Positions 33,862-41,055 of a DNA stretch of 64,000 nt are shown here, one piece after another. The DNA is from Stenotrophomonas rhizophila (lineage in GTDB: Bacteria; Pseudomonadota; Gammaproteobacteria; Xanthomonadales; Xanthomonadaceae). Positions within the stretch are counted from its first letter, which is position 1, and each line of letters begins with the position of its first letter. Under the pieces are notes generated by a model. It ran no database searches, had not been told where the DNA came from, and worked only from the letters and a program-made list of their open reading frames with translations. The stretch spans positions 4,301,228 through 4,365,227 of the forward strand of contig NZ_CP007597.1 of NCBI RefSeq assembly GCF_000661955.1, read 5' to 3'. The translations under genes were made by a program, and so were the position numbers.

Positions 33862-34998
33862 ATGACCCACACCGCCCACCTCGTGCAAGGCCTGGACAAC
33901 GACGCCGTGGCCGCCGACTGGCCTGCCATCGATGCGCGCGACGTGGCCTGGCTGCGCGGGCGCTACCCGCAGCTGGGCACGGAGGTCGGCGTGGCCTGGC
34001 ACAGCCCGCGCCCCCTGTCGGCGGCCGCCCTCCTGGAAAGCGGGCGCGGGCGGGTATTCGTCAAACGCCACCACCACAGCGTGCGCGACGCCGCTTCGCT
34101 GGGCGAAGAACACCGCTTCATCGCCCACCTGGCGGCGGCCGGCGTGCCCGTGGTGCAGGTGCTGCGCGATGCCGACGATGCGACCGCCCCCGAACACGAC
34201 GGCTGGACCTACGAGCTGCACAGCGTGGGCGACGGCCAGGACCTGTACCGCGATGCGCCGTCCTGGACACCGCTGGCCGACCCGGCCGCCGCACGCGAGG
34301 CCGGGCGCATGCTGGCCACCCTGCACCAGGCCTCGGCCGGCTACCACGCGCCCCAGCGCAGCACCCACCTGCTGGTGGCACGCGACGACCTGATCCGCGC
34401 CGCCGACCCGCTGGCGATGCTGCAGGCCGACCTGGGCCAGCGCCCCGGCCTGGCCGCCTACCTGGCCCGGCAACACTGGCAGGACGACCTGCAGCGCGCG
34501 GTGCTGCCCTGGCACGCCGGCCTGGCCGGGCGCCTGCACGCCGAGCCACGGCTGTGGGCCCACAACGACTGGCACGTGTCCAACCTGCTCTGGCGTGCCG
34601 ACAGCAACGCCCCGCAGGTGCAGACCGTGTTCGACTTCGGCCTGGCCTCGCCCACCAGCGCGCTGTTCGACCTGGCCACCGCGATCGAACGCAATGCCAT
34701 TGCCTGGCTGGCGCTGGAGCAGCAGACCGATGCGGCGCGCATCGCCATTGCACTGGCCCTGGTCGAAGGCTACCGGCAGGTGCTGCCGGTGTCGGCCGCG
34801 CGGGTGCAGCTGCTGGCCGACCTGCTGCCCATCGTGCACCTGGACTTTGCACTGTCCGAAGTGGAGTACTTCAACGGCATCACCGCCTCGCCGGCCAACG
34901 CGGATGTGGCCTATCACACCTTCCTGCTGGGCCACGCGCTGTGGTTCAAGGGCCGCCACGGCCAAGCCCTGCTCCAGGCGCTGCACGCCGCCGCCTGA
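33862..34998 (+). CDS. APH-family phosphotransferase
   Basis: A 378-residue member of the aminoglycoside phosphotransferase/choline-kinase superfamily. The catalytic loop is HNDWHVSNLLW, equivalent to HGDxxxxN, and the metal aspartate is in VFDFGLAS. The N-terminal lobe has FVKRHHHS with the ATP-contacting lysine. No membrane segment. The start at 33862 (MTHTAHLV) fits the family; the frame begins earlier at 33763 in non-conserved sequence. The gene lies directly upstream of a TPP riboswitch and a thiamine uptake operon, 47 bp away. Thiamine kinase belongs to this superfamily, so a role in thiamine salvage is a possible inference, but the active site does not decide the substrate. Homoserine kinase-like or other small-molecule kinases remain options. 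Confidence 0.82.
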   Translation: MTHTAHLVQGLDNDAVAADWPAIDARDVAWLRGRYPQLGTEVGVAWHSPRPLSAAALLESGRGRVFVKRHHHSVRDAASLGEEHRFIAHLAAAGVPVVQVLRDADDATAPEHDGWTYELHSVGDGQDLYRDAPSWTPLADPAAAREAGRMLATLHQASAGYHAPQRSTHLLVARDDLIRAADPLAMLQADLGQRPGLAAYLARQHWQDDLQRAVLPWHAGLAGRLHAEPRLWAHNDWHVSNLLWRADSNAPQVQTVFDFGLASPTSALFDLATAIERNAIAWLALEQQTDAARIAIALALVEGYRQVLPVSAARVQLLADLLPIVHLDFALSEVEYFNGITASPANADVAYHTFLLGHALWFKGRHGQALLQALHAAA

Positions 34999-35043
34999 GC
35001 CGTGGCGGGCATCGCGGGGCCGTTTGTGGTGAAATGGTCACCG

Positions 35044-35122
35044 AAGCGGGGGTGCCTGGACAAAACCAGGCTGAGAGAGTCCCTTGGAACCTGATCCGGT
35101 TGATACCGGCGTAGGGAGCTTT
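35044..35122 (+). promoter_or_regulatory. TPP riboswitch (THI element)
   Basis: The conserved THI-box parts are all present in order: GCGGGGGTGCC, then CTGAGAGAGTCCC, then GGAACCTGATCCGGTTGATA and CCGGCGTAGGGA. These form the pyrimidine- and pyrophosphate-sensing helices of the thiamine pyrophosphate aptamer. It lies about 66 bp upstream of a TonB-dependent receptor gene and should lower expression when TPP is plentiful. Confidence 0.95.
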
Positions 35123-35187
35123 GTGCAGTGGGCGCAACGACCGGATGGGTCGGTGCGTGCGCGCCGTCGCTTCGTCTCTTCTGGCTG

Positions 35188-37371
35188 ATGACGAATCGAA
35201 TGAACCGCTGCTATCGCCCTGCCCTGCTGACCGCCGCCCTGTGCGCCGCCCTGCCGCTGTATGCCAGCGACGCCGCCCCGGACGCGCCCGACCGTTCCCC
35301 GACCGAGCTTGCCGCCGTGCGCGTGCAGGCCCGCCAGCCGGTGGCCGACACTGTGCAGACCACCAGTTTCGGCAGTGGCGACTGGAAGGACACCCCGGCC
35401 GCGTTGACCGTGCTCGACCGCGACCTGCTCGACAGCCGCCAGGTGCGCAGCCTGTCCGAACTGGCCCGCAGCGACGCCTCGCTCGGCGACAGCTACGCCC
35501 CGGTGGGCTACTACCAGAACATCGCCATCCGCGGCTTCCCGCTGGACACCGGTACCGGTTACCGCTTCAACGGCCTGAGCACCACCGGCGAGCAGCGGCT
35601 GGCGCTGGAGAACGTGCAGCAGGTGGAAATCCTGAAGGGCGAAGCCGGCCTTGCCGCCGGCGTGATGGCGCCCGGCGGCATCATCAACTACGTCGGCAAG
35701 CGCCCGACCGAGGTCCGCAACGTCACCCTGGGCACCGATTCGGAAGGCTCGCGCTACGCCGCGGTGGATGTCGGCCACTGGCTGACCCCGCGCCTGGGCG
35801 TGCGCGTGAACGCGGCGTGGGACGGCAGCGAGTCGTATATCGAGCACGCCGAGGGCCGCCGCAATTTCTACTCGCTGGCCACCGACTGGCTGATCAGCGA
35901 CCGCAGCAAGCTCGAGGTCGATGCCAACTACCAGACCAGCTCGCAGCGCTCGGCCTCCGGCTACCAGCTGCTGGGCGCGCGCGAACTGCCGCGCGGGGTG
36001 GACCGCGAGCACATGCTGGGCTACCAGCCGTGGCAGCGGCCGGTGGGCATCGACAGCACCAACATCACCGCACTGCACACCTACCAGTTCAACGCGCAGT
36101 GGCAGTCGCGCGTGTCGGCCGGCTACAGCCGCTCGGTGATCGATGACAACGTGGCCTTCGCCTACGGCTGCTACTACGCCGCGCAGTGTGCCGATGGCAG
36201 CGTGCCGGGCAACTACTTCGCGCCCAACGGCGACTACGACATCTACGACTACCGCAGCCCCGACGACACCCGCCGCAACCTGGAGGCACGCGCCGAACTG
36301 CGCGGCAGCTTCAGCACCGGCCGCGTCGGCCACGAACTCACTGTCGGCGCGGACCGGTTCGAGCGCACCATCGACAAGCGCCGCAACGTCAACGAGTACG
36401 TCGGCACGGCCAACATCCACGACGCGCAGGTGCCGGTGTTCGCGCCGTCGCCGCTGCAGCCCGGCCCCTCGGTGCGCCGCCTGGACAGCGCGCAGACGGC
36501 CGTGTTCGCGATGGACCGCATGCAGTTCGGCGATGCCTGGCAGTGGCTGGCCGGTGGCCGGTTCGTGCGCCTGGATGAGCGCGCGTTCGACAAGCGCGGT
36601 AACCCCGAGCGCCGAAGCACGCTGTCGCGCTTCCTGCCGCAGACCGCGCTGGTCTGGAAGGCAACCGAGCAGGTGAATGTCTACGCCAGCTACGTGCGCG
36701 GCATTTCGCTGGGCCAGGAAGCCCCGTTCTGGACCTCCAACGACGGCGCGTTCCTGGCGCCGGTGCTGTCGCGGCAGACCGAAGTGGGCATCAAGTACGC
36801 CGCCGCCGATGCGCTGACCCTGGGCGCGGCGCTGTTCCGCACCTCGCAGCCGTTCCAGTACGCCAAGCCGGACAGCAGCGACGCCGGCTACACCTTCGTG
36901 GCCGAAGGCCAGCAGACCCACACCGGGCTGGAACTGACCGCCAATGGCCGTGTTGCCGACGGCCTGGTGCTCAACGCCAGCGTCAGCGCGCTGCAGGCGC
37001 GCGCGCGCAGCAGTGGCACCGCGCTGTATGAAGGCCACCAGCTGGTCAACGTGCCCAAGCTGCGCGCCAGCGTGCATGCCGACTACGCGCTGCCGTTCGC
37101 CAGCGGGCTGTCGCTCACCGGCGGCTGGCGCTACGCCTCGGCCAACGCCGCCACGGTGGATGGCAGCGTGCGCGCACCGGCCTACCACGTGGTCGACCTG
37201 GGCCTGCGCTTCAAGCACGCGCTGGCCGACCATCCGGTGACCTGGAACCTGTCGGTGGACAACGTGTTCGACCGCTTTTACTGGCGCGATACCGGCAGCA
37301 CCGCCGGCGACTACTACCTGTTCGCCGGTGCGCCGCGCCAGGCCCGGTTGTCGGTGACGTTCGGGCTATGA
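35188..37371 (+). CDS. TonB-dependent receptor, likely for thiamine
   Basis: An outer-membrane receptor of about 727 residues. After a signal peptide (YRPALLTAALCAALPLYASDA) is a plug domain (DTVQTTSFGSGDWKDTPAALTVLDRDLLDS; IRGFPLDTGTGYRFNG; VEILKGEAGLAAG; GGIINYVGKRP) and then a beta-barrel ending in RQARLSVTFGL with the C-terminal aromatic/leucine pattern. Two starts are possible, ATG at 35188 (MTNRMNR) and ATG at 35200 (MNRCYRP); neither has a strong ribosome-binding site. The TPP riboswitch just upstream and the overlapping PnuT gene downstream indicate that the ligand is thiamine or a precursor, which is inference from context. Confidence 0.92.
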   Translation: MTNRMNRCYRPALLTAALCAALPLYASDAAPDAPDRSPTELAAVRVQARQPVADTVQTTSFGSGDWKDTPAALTVLDRDLLDSRQVRSLSELARSDASLGDSYAPVGYYQNIAIRGFPLDTGTGYRFNGLSTTGEQRLALENVQQVEILKGEAGLAAGVMAPGGIINYVGKRPTEVRNVTLGTDSEGSRYAAVDVGHWLTPRLGVRVNAAWDGSESYIEHAEGRRNFYSLATDWLISDRSKLEVDANYQTSSQRSASGYQLLGARELPRGVDREHMLGYQPWQRPVGIDSTNITALHTYQFNAQWQSRVSAGYSRSVIDDNVAFAYGCYYAAQCADGSVPGNYFAPNGDYDIYDYRSPDDTRRNLEARAELRGSFSTGRVGHELTVGADRFERTIDKRRNVNEYVGTANIHDAQVPVFAPSPLQPGPSVRRLDSAQTAVFAMDRMQFGDAWQWLAGGRFVRLDERAFDKRGNPERRSTLSRFLPQTALVWKATEQVNVYASYVRGISLGQEAPFWTSNDGAFLAPVLSRQTEVGIKYAAADALTLGAALFRTSQPFQYAKPDSSDAGYTFVAEGQQTHTGLELTANGRVADGLVLNASVSALQARARSSGTALYEGHQLVNVPKLRASVHADYALPFASGLSLTGGWRYASANAATVDGSVRAPAYHVVDLGLRFKHALADHPVTWNLSVDNVFDRFYWRDTGSTAGDYYLFAGAPRQARLSVTFGL

Positions 37372-37952
37372 ACGCGGCGATCCTGGAATGGTCGGCGGTA
37401 GCCACCAGCATCCTCGGGGTGTGGTTGATGGCGCGCCGGCGCATGCTGGCCTGGCCGGTGGGGCTGGTGGCGGTGGCGCTGTATGCGGTGGTGTTCATCG
37501 AGGCCAAGCTGTATTCGGACACGCTGCTGCAGGTCGTGTTCGGCGGCTTCCTGCTGTACGGCTGGCTGAGCTGGCGCCGGCACGCGCAGCAGGACGGTGC
37601 GATCGTGATCGCGCCGCTGCCGCGCCCGCAGCTGCTGCGCGATCTTGGTCTGGGCGTGGTGTTCGGCATCGCGCTGGGCGCCGCCATGCACACCTGGACC
37701 GATGCCGCGCTGCCCTGGCTGGATGCCATGCTCGCCGCGCTGAGCCTGGTGGCGCAGTGGTGGCAGGCACGTCGCCATATCGCCACGTGGTGGCTGTGGA
37801 TCATCGTCGACGTGGTCTATGTGGGCATGTACCTGGTCAAGTCGCTGGACGTCACCGCCGGGCTGTACCTGGTGTTCGTCGGGCTGGCGGTGATGGGCCT
37901 GCGCGCCTGGACGGCAGCAGACGAGGCACCGGGCGCCATGCAGCGCCGCTGA
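37368..37952 (+). CDS. pnuT: PnuC-family thiamine transporter PnuT
   Basis: A 194-residue inner-membrane protein of the PnuC family with about seven hydrophobic segments. The block ARRHIATWWLWIIVDVVYVGMYLVK, close to the C-terminus, is the conserved vitamin-binding region of PnuC, PnuT and PnuX. PnuC proteins import nicotinamide riboside, thiamine or riboflavin by facilitated diffusion. The riboswitch and the receptor that overlaps its start codon by four bases (ATGA) point to thiamine, hence PnuT. No thiamine kinase or pyrophosphokinase follows. Good start at 37368. Confidence 0.9.
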   Translation: MNAAILEWSAVATSILGVWLMARRRMLAWPVGLVAVALYAVVFIEAKLYSDTLLQVVFGGFLLYGWLSWRRHAQQDGAIVIAPLPRPQLLRDLGLGVVFGIALGAAMHTWTDAALPWLDAMLAALSLVAQWWQARRHIATWWLWIIVDVVYVGMYLVKSLDVTAGLYLVFVGLAVMGLRAWTAADEAPGAMQRR

Positions 37953-38007
37953 CGGCGCCTTGCTGGCGGACGCGCCCGGTCGTAGCATCGCCGGGCGGAG
38001 GAAGCCC

Positions 38008-38481
38008 ATGACCCAGAGTCCTGCACTGCTGCGACGCCTGCTGCGGGCCAAGGACCGGATGGACCAGGCACCGCACGAGGCCTGGCCGGTCCGGCGCCTG
38101 GCCGCGGTGAGCGCCACCTCCGAGGCCTACTTCGCGCGCCAGTTCCGGCTGGCCTTCGGCCTGCCGCCGCACCGCTACCTGCTGAGCCGCCGCATCGAGC
38201 GGGCGGTGGCGCTGTGCCGCGACACCGACCTGCCCATCACCGAGATCGCCTACCAGACCGGTTGGAGCAGCCTGGGCACGTTCGGCCGGGTGTTCCGCGA
38301 CATCACCGGGCAGTGTCCCGGCGACCTGCGCGGTACGGCACCGGCGCAGGCGTCACCGGGCAGCACCCCCGAGTGCATCCTGCGCGCCGCCCGGCGCCCG
38401 GACCTCACCACCTCAGTTTCGGAGAAGCGCCAGCGCGAAGGGGCCGGTACAACAGAGCCTCAACCAACGGAGGTTCCATGA
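38008..38481 (+). CDS. AraC-family transcriptional regulator, short
   Basis: A 157-residue regulator consisting mainly of the double helix-turn-helix of AraC/XylS proteins. The first unit is in the N-terminal third (WPVRRLAAVSATSEAYFARQFRLAFGLPPHRYL) and the second is ALCRDTDLPITEIAYQTGWSSLGTFGRVFRDITGQCPGDLR, which is the characteristic second helix with its signature. No sensory domain is present beyond a short tail, like SoxS or Rob-type regulators. The ATG at 38008 has GGAGGAA upstream. Its stop overlaps the start of the VOC gene (ATGA), so the two are translated together; the regulator may control its partner or itself. Confidence 0.88.
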   Translation: MTQSPALLRRLLRAKDRMDQAPHEAWPVRRLAAVSATSEAYFARQFRLAFGLPPHRYLLSRRIERAVALCRDTDLPITEIAYQTGWSSLGTFGRVFRDITGQCPGDLRGTAPAQASPGSTPECILRAARRPDLTTSVSEKRQREGAGTTEPQPTEVP

Positions 38482-38897
38482 CACAGGGTATCGAGGTGGT
38501 CGGGGTGTACGTGCGCGACCAGGACGAAGCGGTGGCGTTCTACGTCGACGCGCTGGGGTTCAAGATCCACACCGACGTGCGCAATGGCCCGTACCGCTGG
38601 CTGACCGTCCAGCACCCGGACCAGCCCGCGTTCCAGCTGGGCCTGTTCGTGCCGGGTCCGCCGGTGCATGACGCCGCCACCGCGCAGGCCCTGGCGGCAC
38701 TGGTGGCCAAGGGCGCCATGCCGGCCCTGGTGCTGGCCGTGGACGACTGCCGTGCGGCCTACCAGCGGCTGAGCGCGGCCGGCGTCGAATTCACCCAGGC
38801 GCCGGTGGAGCGCTACGGCACGGTGGATGCCGGTTTCCGCGATCCGTCCGGCAACGGCTGGAAGATGATCGAATCGGCCGCCCGCGGTTCCGCCTGA
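38478..38897 (+). CDS. VOC-family (glyoxalase/dioxygenase fold) protein
   Basis: A 139-residue vicinal-oxygen-chelate domain. The two beta-alpha-beta-beta-beta modules are clear: GIEVVGVYVRDQDEAVAFYVDALGFK in the first and PALVLAVDDCRAAYQRLSAAGVEFTQAPVERYG in the second, ending RDPSGNGWKMIE, with the metal-ligand region GxxWxxIE. Such proteins include glyoxalase I-like, resistance and dioxygenase enzymes; the substrate is unknown. The ATG has a strong GGAGG eight bases upstream and overlaps the araC stop by four bases. The pair AraC plus VOC is a common small operon in proteobacteria. Confidence 0.88.
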   Translation: MTQGIEVVGVYVRDQDEAVAFYVDALGFKIHTDVRNGPYRWLTVQHPDQPAFQLGLFVPGPPVHDAATAQALAALVAKGAMPALVLAVDDCRAAYQRLSAAGVEFTQAPVERYGTVDAGFRDPSGNGWKMIESAARGSA

Positions 38898-38916
38898 CAG
38901 CGCACCGGCGTAGCCG

Positions 38917-41055
38917 TCAGTCCAGCAGCAGGCGCATCGGCTCGGTGCCCATGGCCGGGTCGGTGCTGCCCGAGCGGCCGTCTTCCACGCGCCCCGCAAG
39001 ACGCTGGGAGGCCCCGGGCTGCTCGACATGCAGGTCGTACCAGCCGCCACTGGCGGCGGCGTCCCAGTGCAGTGCGGTGCGCGCACCGGGCGCCAGCTGC
39101 AGCTGCCTGTCCGGGGCGGCATCGACATAGGCCCCCGGGCGCACGCTGACCGCCAGCGCCGCCGTGCCGGGGTTGTGCAGCCACAGCTGCAGGCGGTCGC
39201 CGTCGCGGTCGATGCGTGCCTGCAGCGGCGCGGCCGTGCCGGGCTGGCCGCGGTAGTGGCGGTGGAAGCCGTTGGGGCCGAGCAGCCACAGGTCGTAGCC
39301 GCGCTGCGCATCCATCGCCCAGCGCGCGTGCTGCGGCATGCCCGGGGCCAGCGTGTAACGGCGCGGGATCGCCCCCAGCTGCGTGCGGTCGTAGACGTGC
39401 AGTACCGCTGCGGCGCCATCGCAGGCCAGGTCGAGGCGGAGGTGGTCATCGTCCAGTGCGATATCGACCTGCGGGCGATACGGCAGCGCGCGTGCCGGGC
39501 GCACCCCGGGTTCCTGCCGTGCCGGCTGCAGGCCCTCGGGCAGCACCGGCACGGTACGCCCCGGCAGGGCCGCCGCGCGTGCGGCCACCGCGGCCGTGGC
39601 CGGCAGCGAGGCCACGAAGGGCCGCGTGTCGCGCTGCGAGAAATCGAATGCACCGGTGAGGTCGCCACACACCGCGCGGCGCCACGGCGACAGTTCCGGC
39701 GCGGCCACGCCGAAGCGGCGTTCGATCAGGCGGATCACCGAGGTGTGGTCGTACACCTGCGAGTCGACCCAGCCGCCACGGCTCCACGGCGAGATTGCAT
39801 ACAGCGGCACCCGCGGGCCCAGACCGTACGGGCGTCCACGCAGGTCCAGCGGATCGGCCGTCTCGTTGCCGGGCGACGGATGCTGGTGGTATTCGCCGTC
39901 GGTGGACACCGACGATGCACCGGCCCAGCCACCGTCCACCGAGGCATCGCGCGACGGCGGTGCCGGGGGCGGCATGTGGTCGAAGAAGCCGTCGTTCTCG
40001 TCGAACATCAGCAACAGCGCGGTGCGGCTCCACACCGCCGGATCGGCGGTGAGCGCGTCCAGCACGCGCGCGGTGTAGGCCGCGCCCTGGGCCGGGCTGG
40101 AGGGGCCGGGGTGCTCGCTGCCGGCGGCATCGGCGATGATGAAGCTGACCTGCGGCAGCTGCCCCTTCAGCACGTCCTCGCGCAGCTGGGCCAGCCCGCG
40201 CGTGCTCACCCCACGCGCGCGCAGCGCCGCATCATGCCCCGGCGCGCCGCGCCAGGCCTGGCGGAACGGCGCGAAGCCGGCCAGCGGGTTGTCGGTGAAG
40301 TTGTCGGCCATGTCCTGGTAGATCTGCCAGCGCACGCCGGCCTGCTGCAGGCGTTCGACGTAGGTGGTCCAGGTGTACGACGCCGGGTGGCCGCCCAGCT
40401 CGGGGAAGTTGTCGTGCGAGTTGGCCACGGCCGGGCCGCCCGCACGGGCGTGCGGGTCGTTGTGGCCGGTCCACAGGAACAGGCGGTTGGGATTGGTGCC
40501 GGCCTGCATCGCGCAGTGGTAGGCATCGCACACGGTGAATGCCTCGGCCAGCGCGAACTGGAACGGCATGTCATCGCGGCGGAAGTAGCCCATCGCGTGG
40601 TCCTGCTTGGCAGCCGGCCAGTGCGCCATGCGCCCGTGGTCCCAGGCGCGCTGCGCGTCGGGCCAGGTGTGCGGGGTGCCTTCCACGCGCATCAGGCCGA
40701 ACTGCGCGGCGGTATCCAGCGCGAACGGCGTGATGCCGCGCGTGCCGGCGGCATTGGGCTGCAACCACAGCGTGCGCGGCGGCTGCCCGGGCGCCAGCGG
40801 TGGGGCCGGCGCAACGAAGCGGTCGCCGAACCCGCGCACACCGGGCAACGTGCCGAAGTAGTGATCGAACGACCGGTTCTCCTGCATGAACACCACGATG
40901 TGCTGCACGTCCTCCAGGCTGCCGCTGCGTGCATGCGGGGCGATGGCCGCCGCCCGCGCGATGCTGGGCAGCAGCGCGGCCACACCCGCCCCCAGGCCGC
41001 CCTGCAGCAGGCGGCGGCGTACCGGGTCGGCAAGCGGTGGCCGCGCTGGACTCAC
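38917..41055 (-). CDS. Phosphocholine-specific phospholipase C, Tat-exported
   Basis: A 712-residue enzyme of the PlcH/PlcN type that hydrolyses phosphatidylcholine or sphingomyelin outside the cytoplasm and yields phosphocholine. The N-terminus has a twin-arginine signal: VRRRLLQGGLGAGVAALLP. The catalytic region starts VFMQENRSFDHYFGTLPGVRGF and later has FDENDGFFDHMPPPAPP with metal ligands, and HDNFPELGGH, TSVIRLIERRFG. The C-terminal domains (about 560-712) are beta-rich with GTAALAVSVRPGAY, as in phospholipase C proteins. Start choice: GTG at 41055 overlaps the receptor stop as GTGA and places the Tat signal at the N-terminus. It is the second gene after a TonB-dependent receptor and is probably coupled to it. 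Confidence 0.9.
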   Translation of the reverse strand: MSPARPPLADPVRRRLLQGGLGAGVAALLPSIARAAAIAPHARSGSLEDVQHIVVFMQENRSFDHYFGTLPGVRGFGDRFVAPAPPLAPGQPPRTLWLQPNAAGTRGITPFALDTAAQFGLMRVEGTPHTWPDAQRAWDHGRMAHWPAAKQDHAMGYFRRDDMPFQFALAEAFTVCDAYHCAMQAGTNPNRLFLWTGHNDPHARAGGPAVANSHDNFPELGGHPASYTWTTYVERLQQAGVRWQIYQDMADNFTDNPLAGFAPFRQAWRGAPGHDAALRARGVSTRGLAQLREDVLKGQLPQVSFIIADAAGSEHPGPSSPAQGAAYTARVLDALTADPAVWSRTALLLMFDENDGFFDHMPPPAPPSRDASVDGGWAGASSVSTDGEYHQHPSPGNETADPLDLRGRPYGLGPRVPLYAISPWSRGGWVDSQVYDHTSVIRLIERRFGVAAPELSPWRRAVCGDLTGAFDFSQRDTRPFVASLPATAAVAARAAALPGRTVPVLPEGLQPARQEPGVRPARALPYRPQVDIALDDDHLRLDLACDGAAAVLHVYDRTQLGAIPRRYTLAPGMPQHARWAMDAQRGYDLWLLGPNGFHRHYRGQPGTAAPLQARIDRDGDRLQLWLHNPGTAALAVSVRPGAYVDAAPDRQLQLAPGARTALHWDAAASGGWYDLHVEQPGASQRLAGRVEDGRSGSTDPAMGTEPMRLLLD

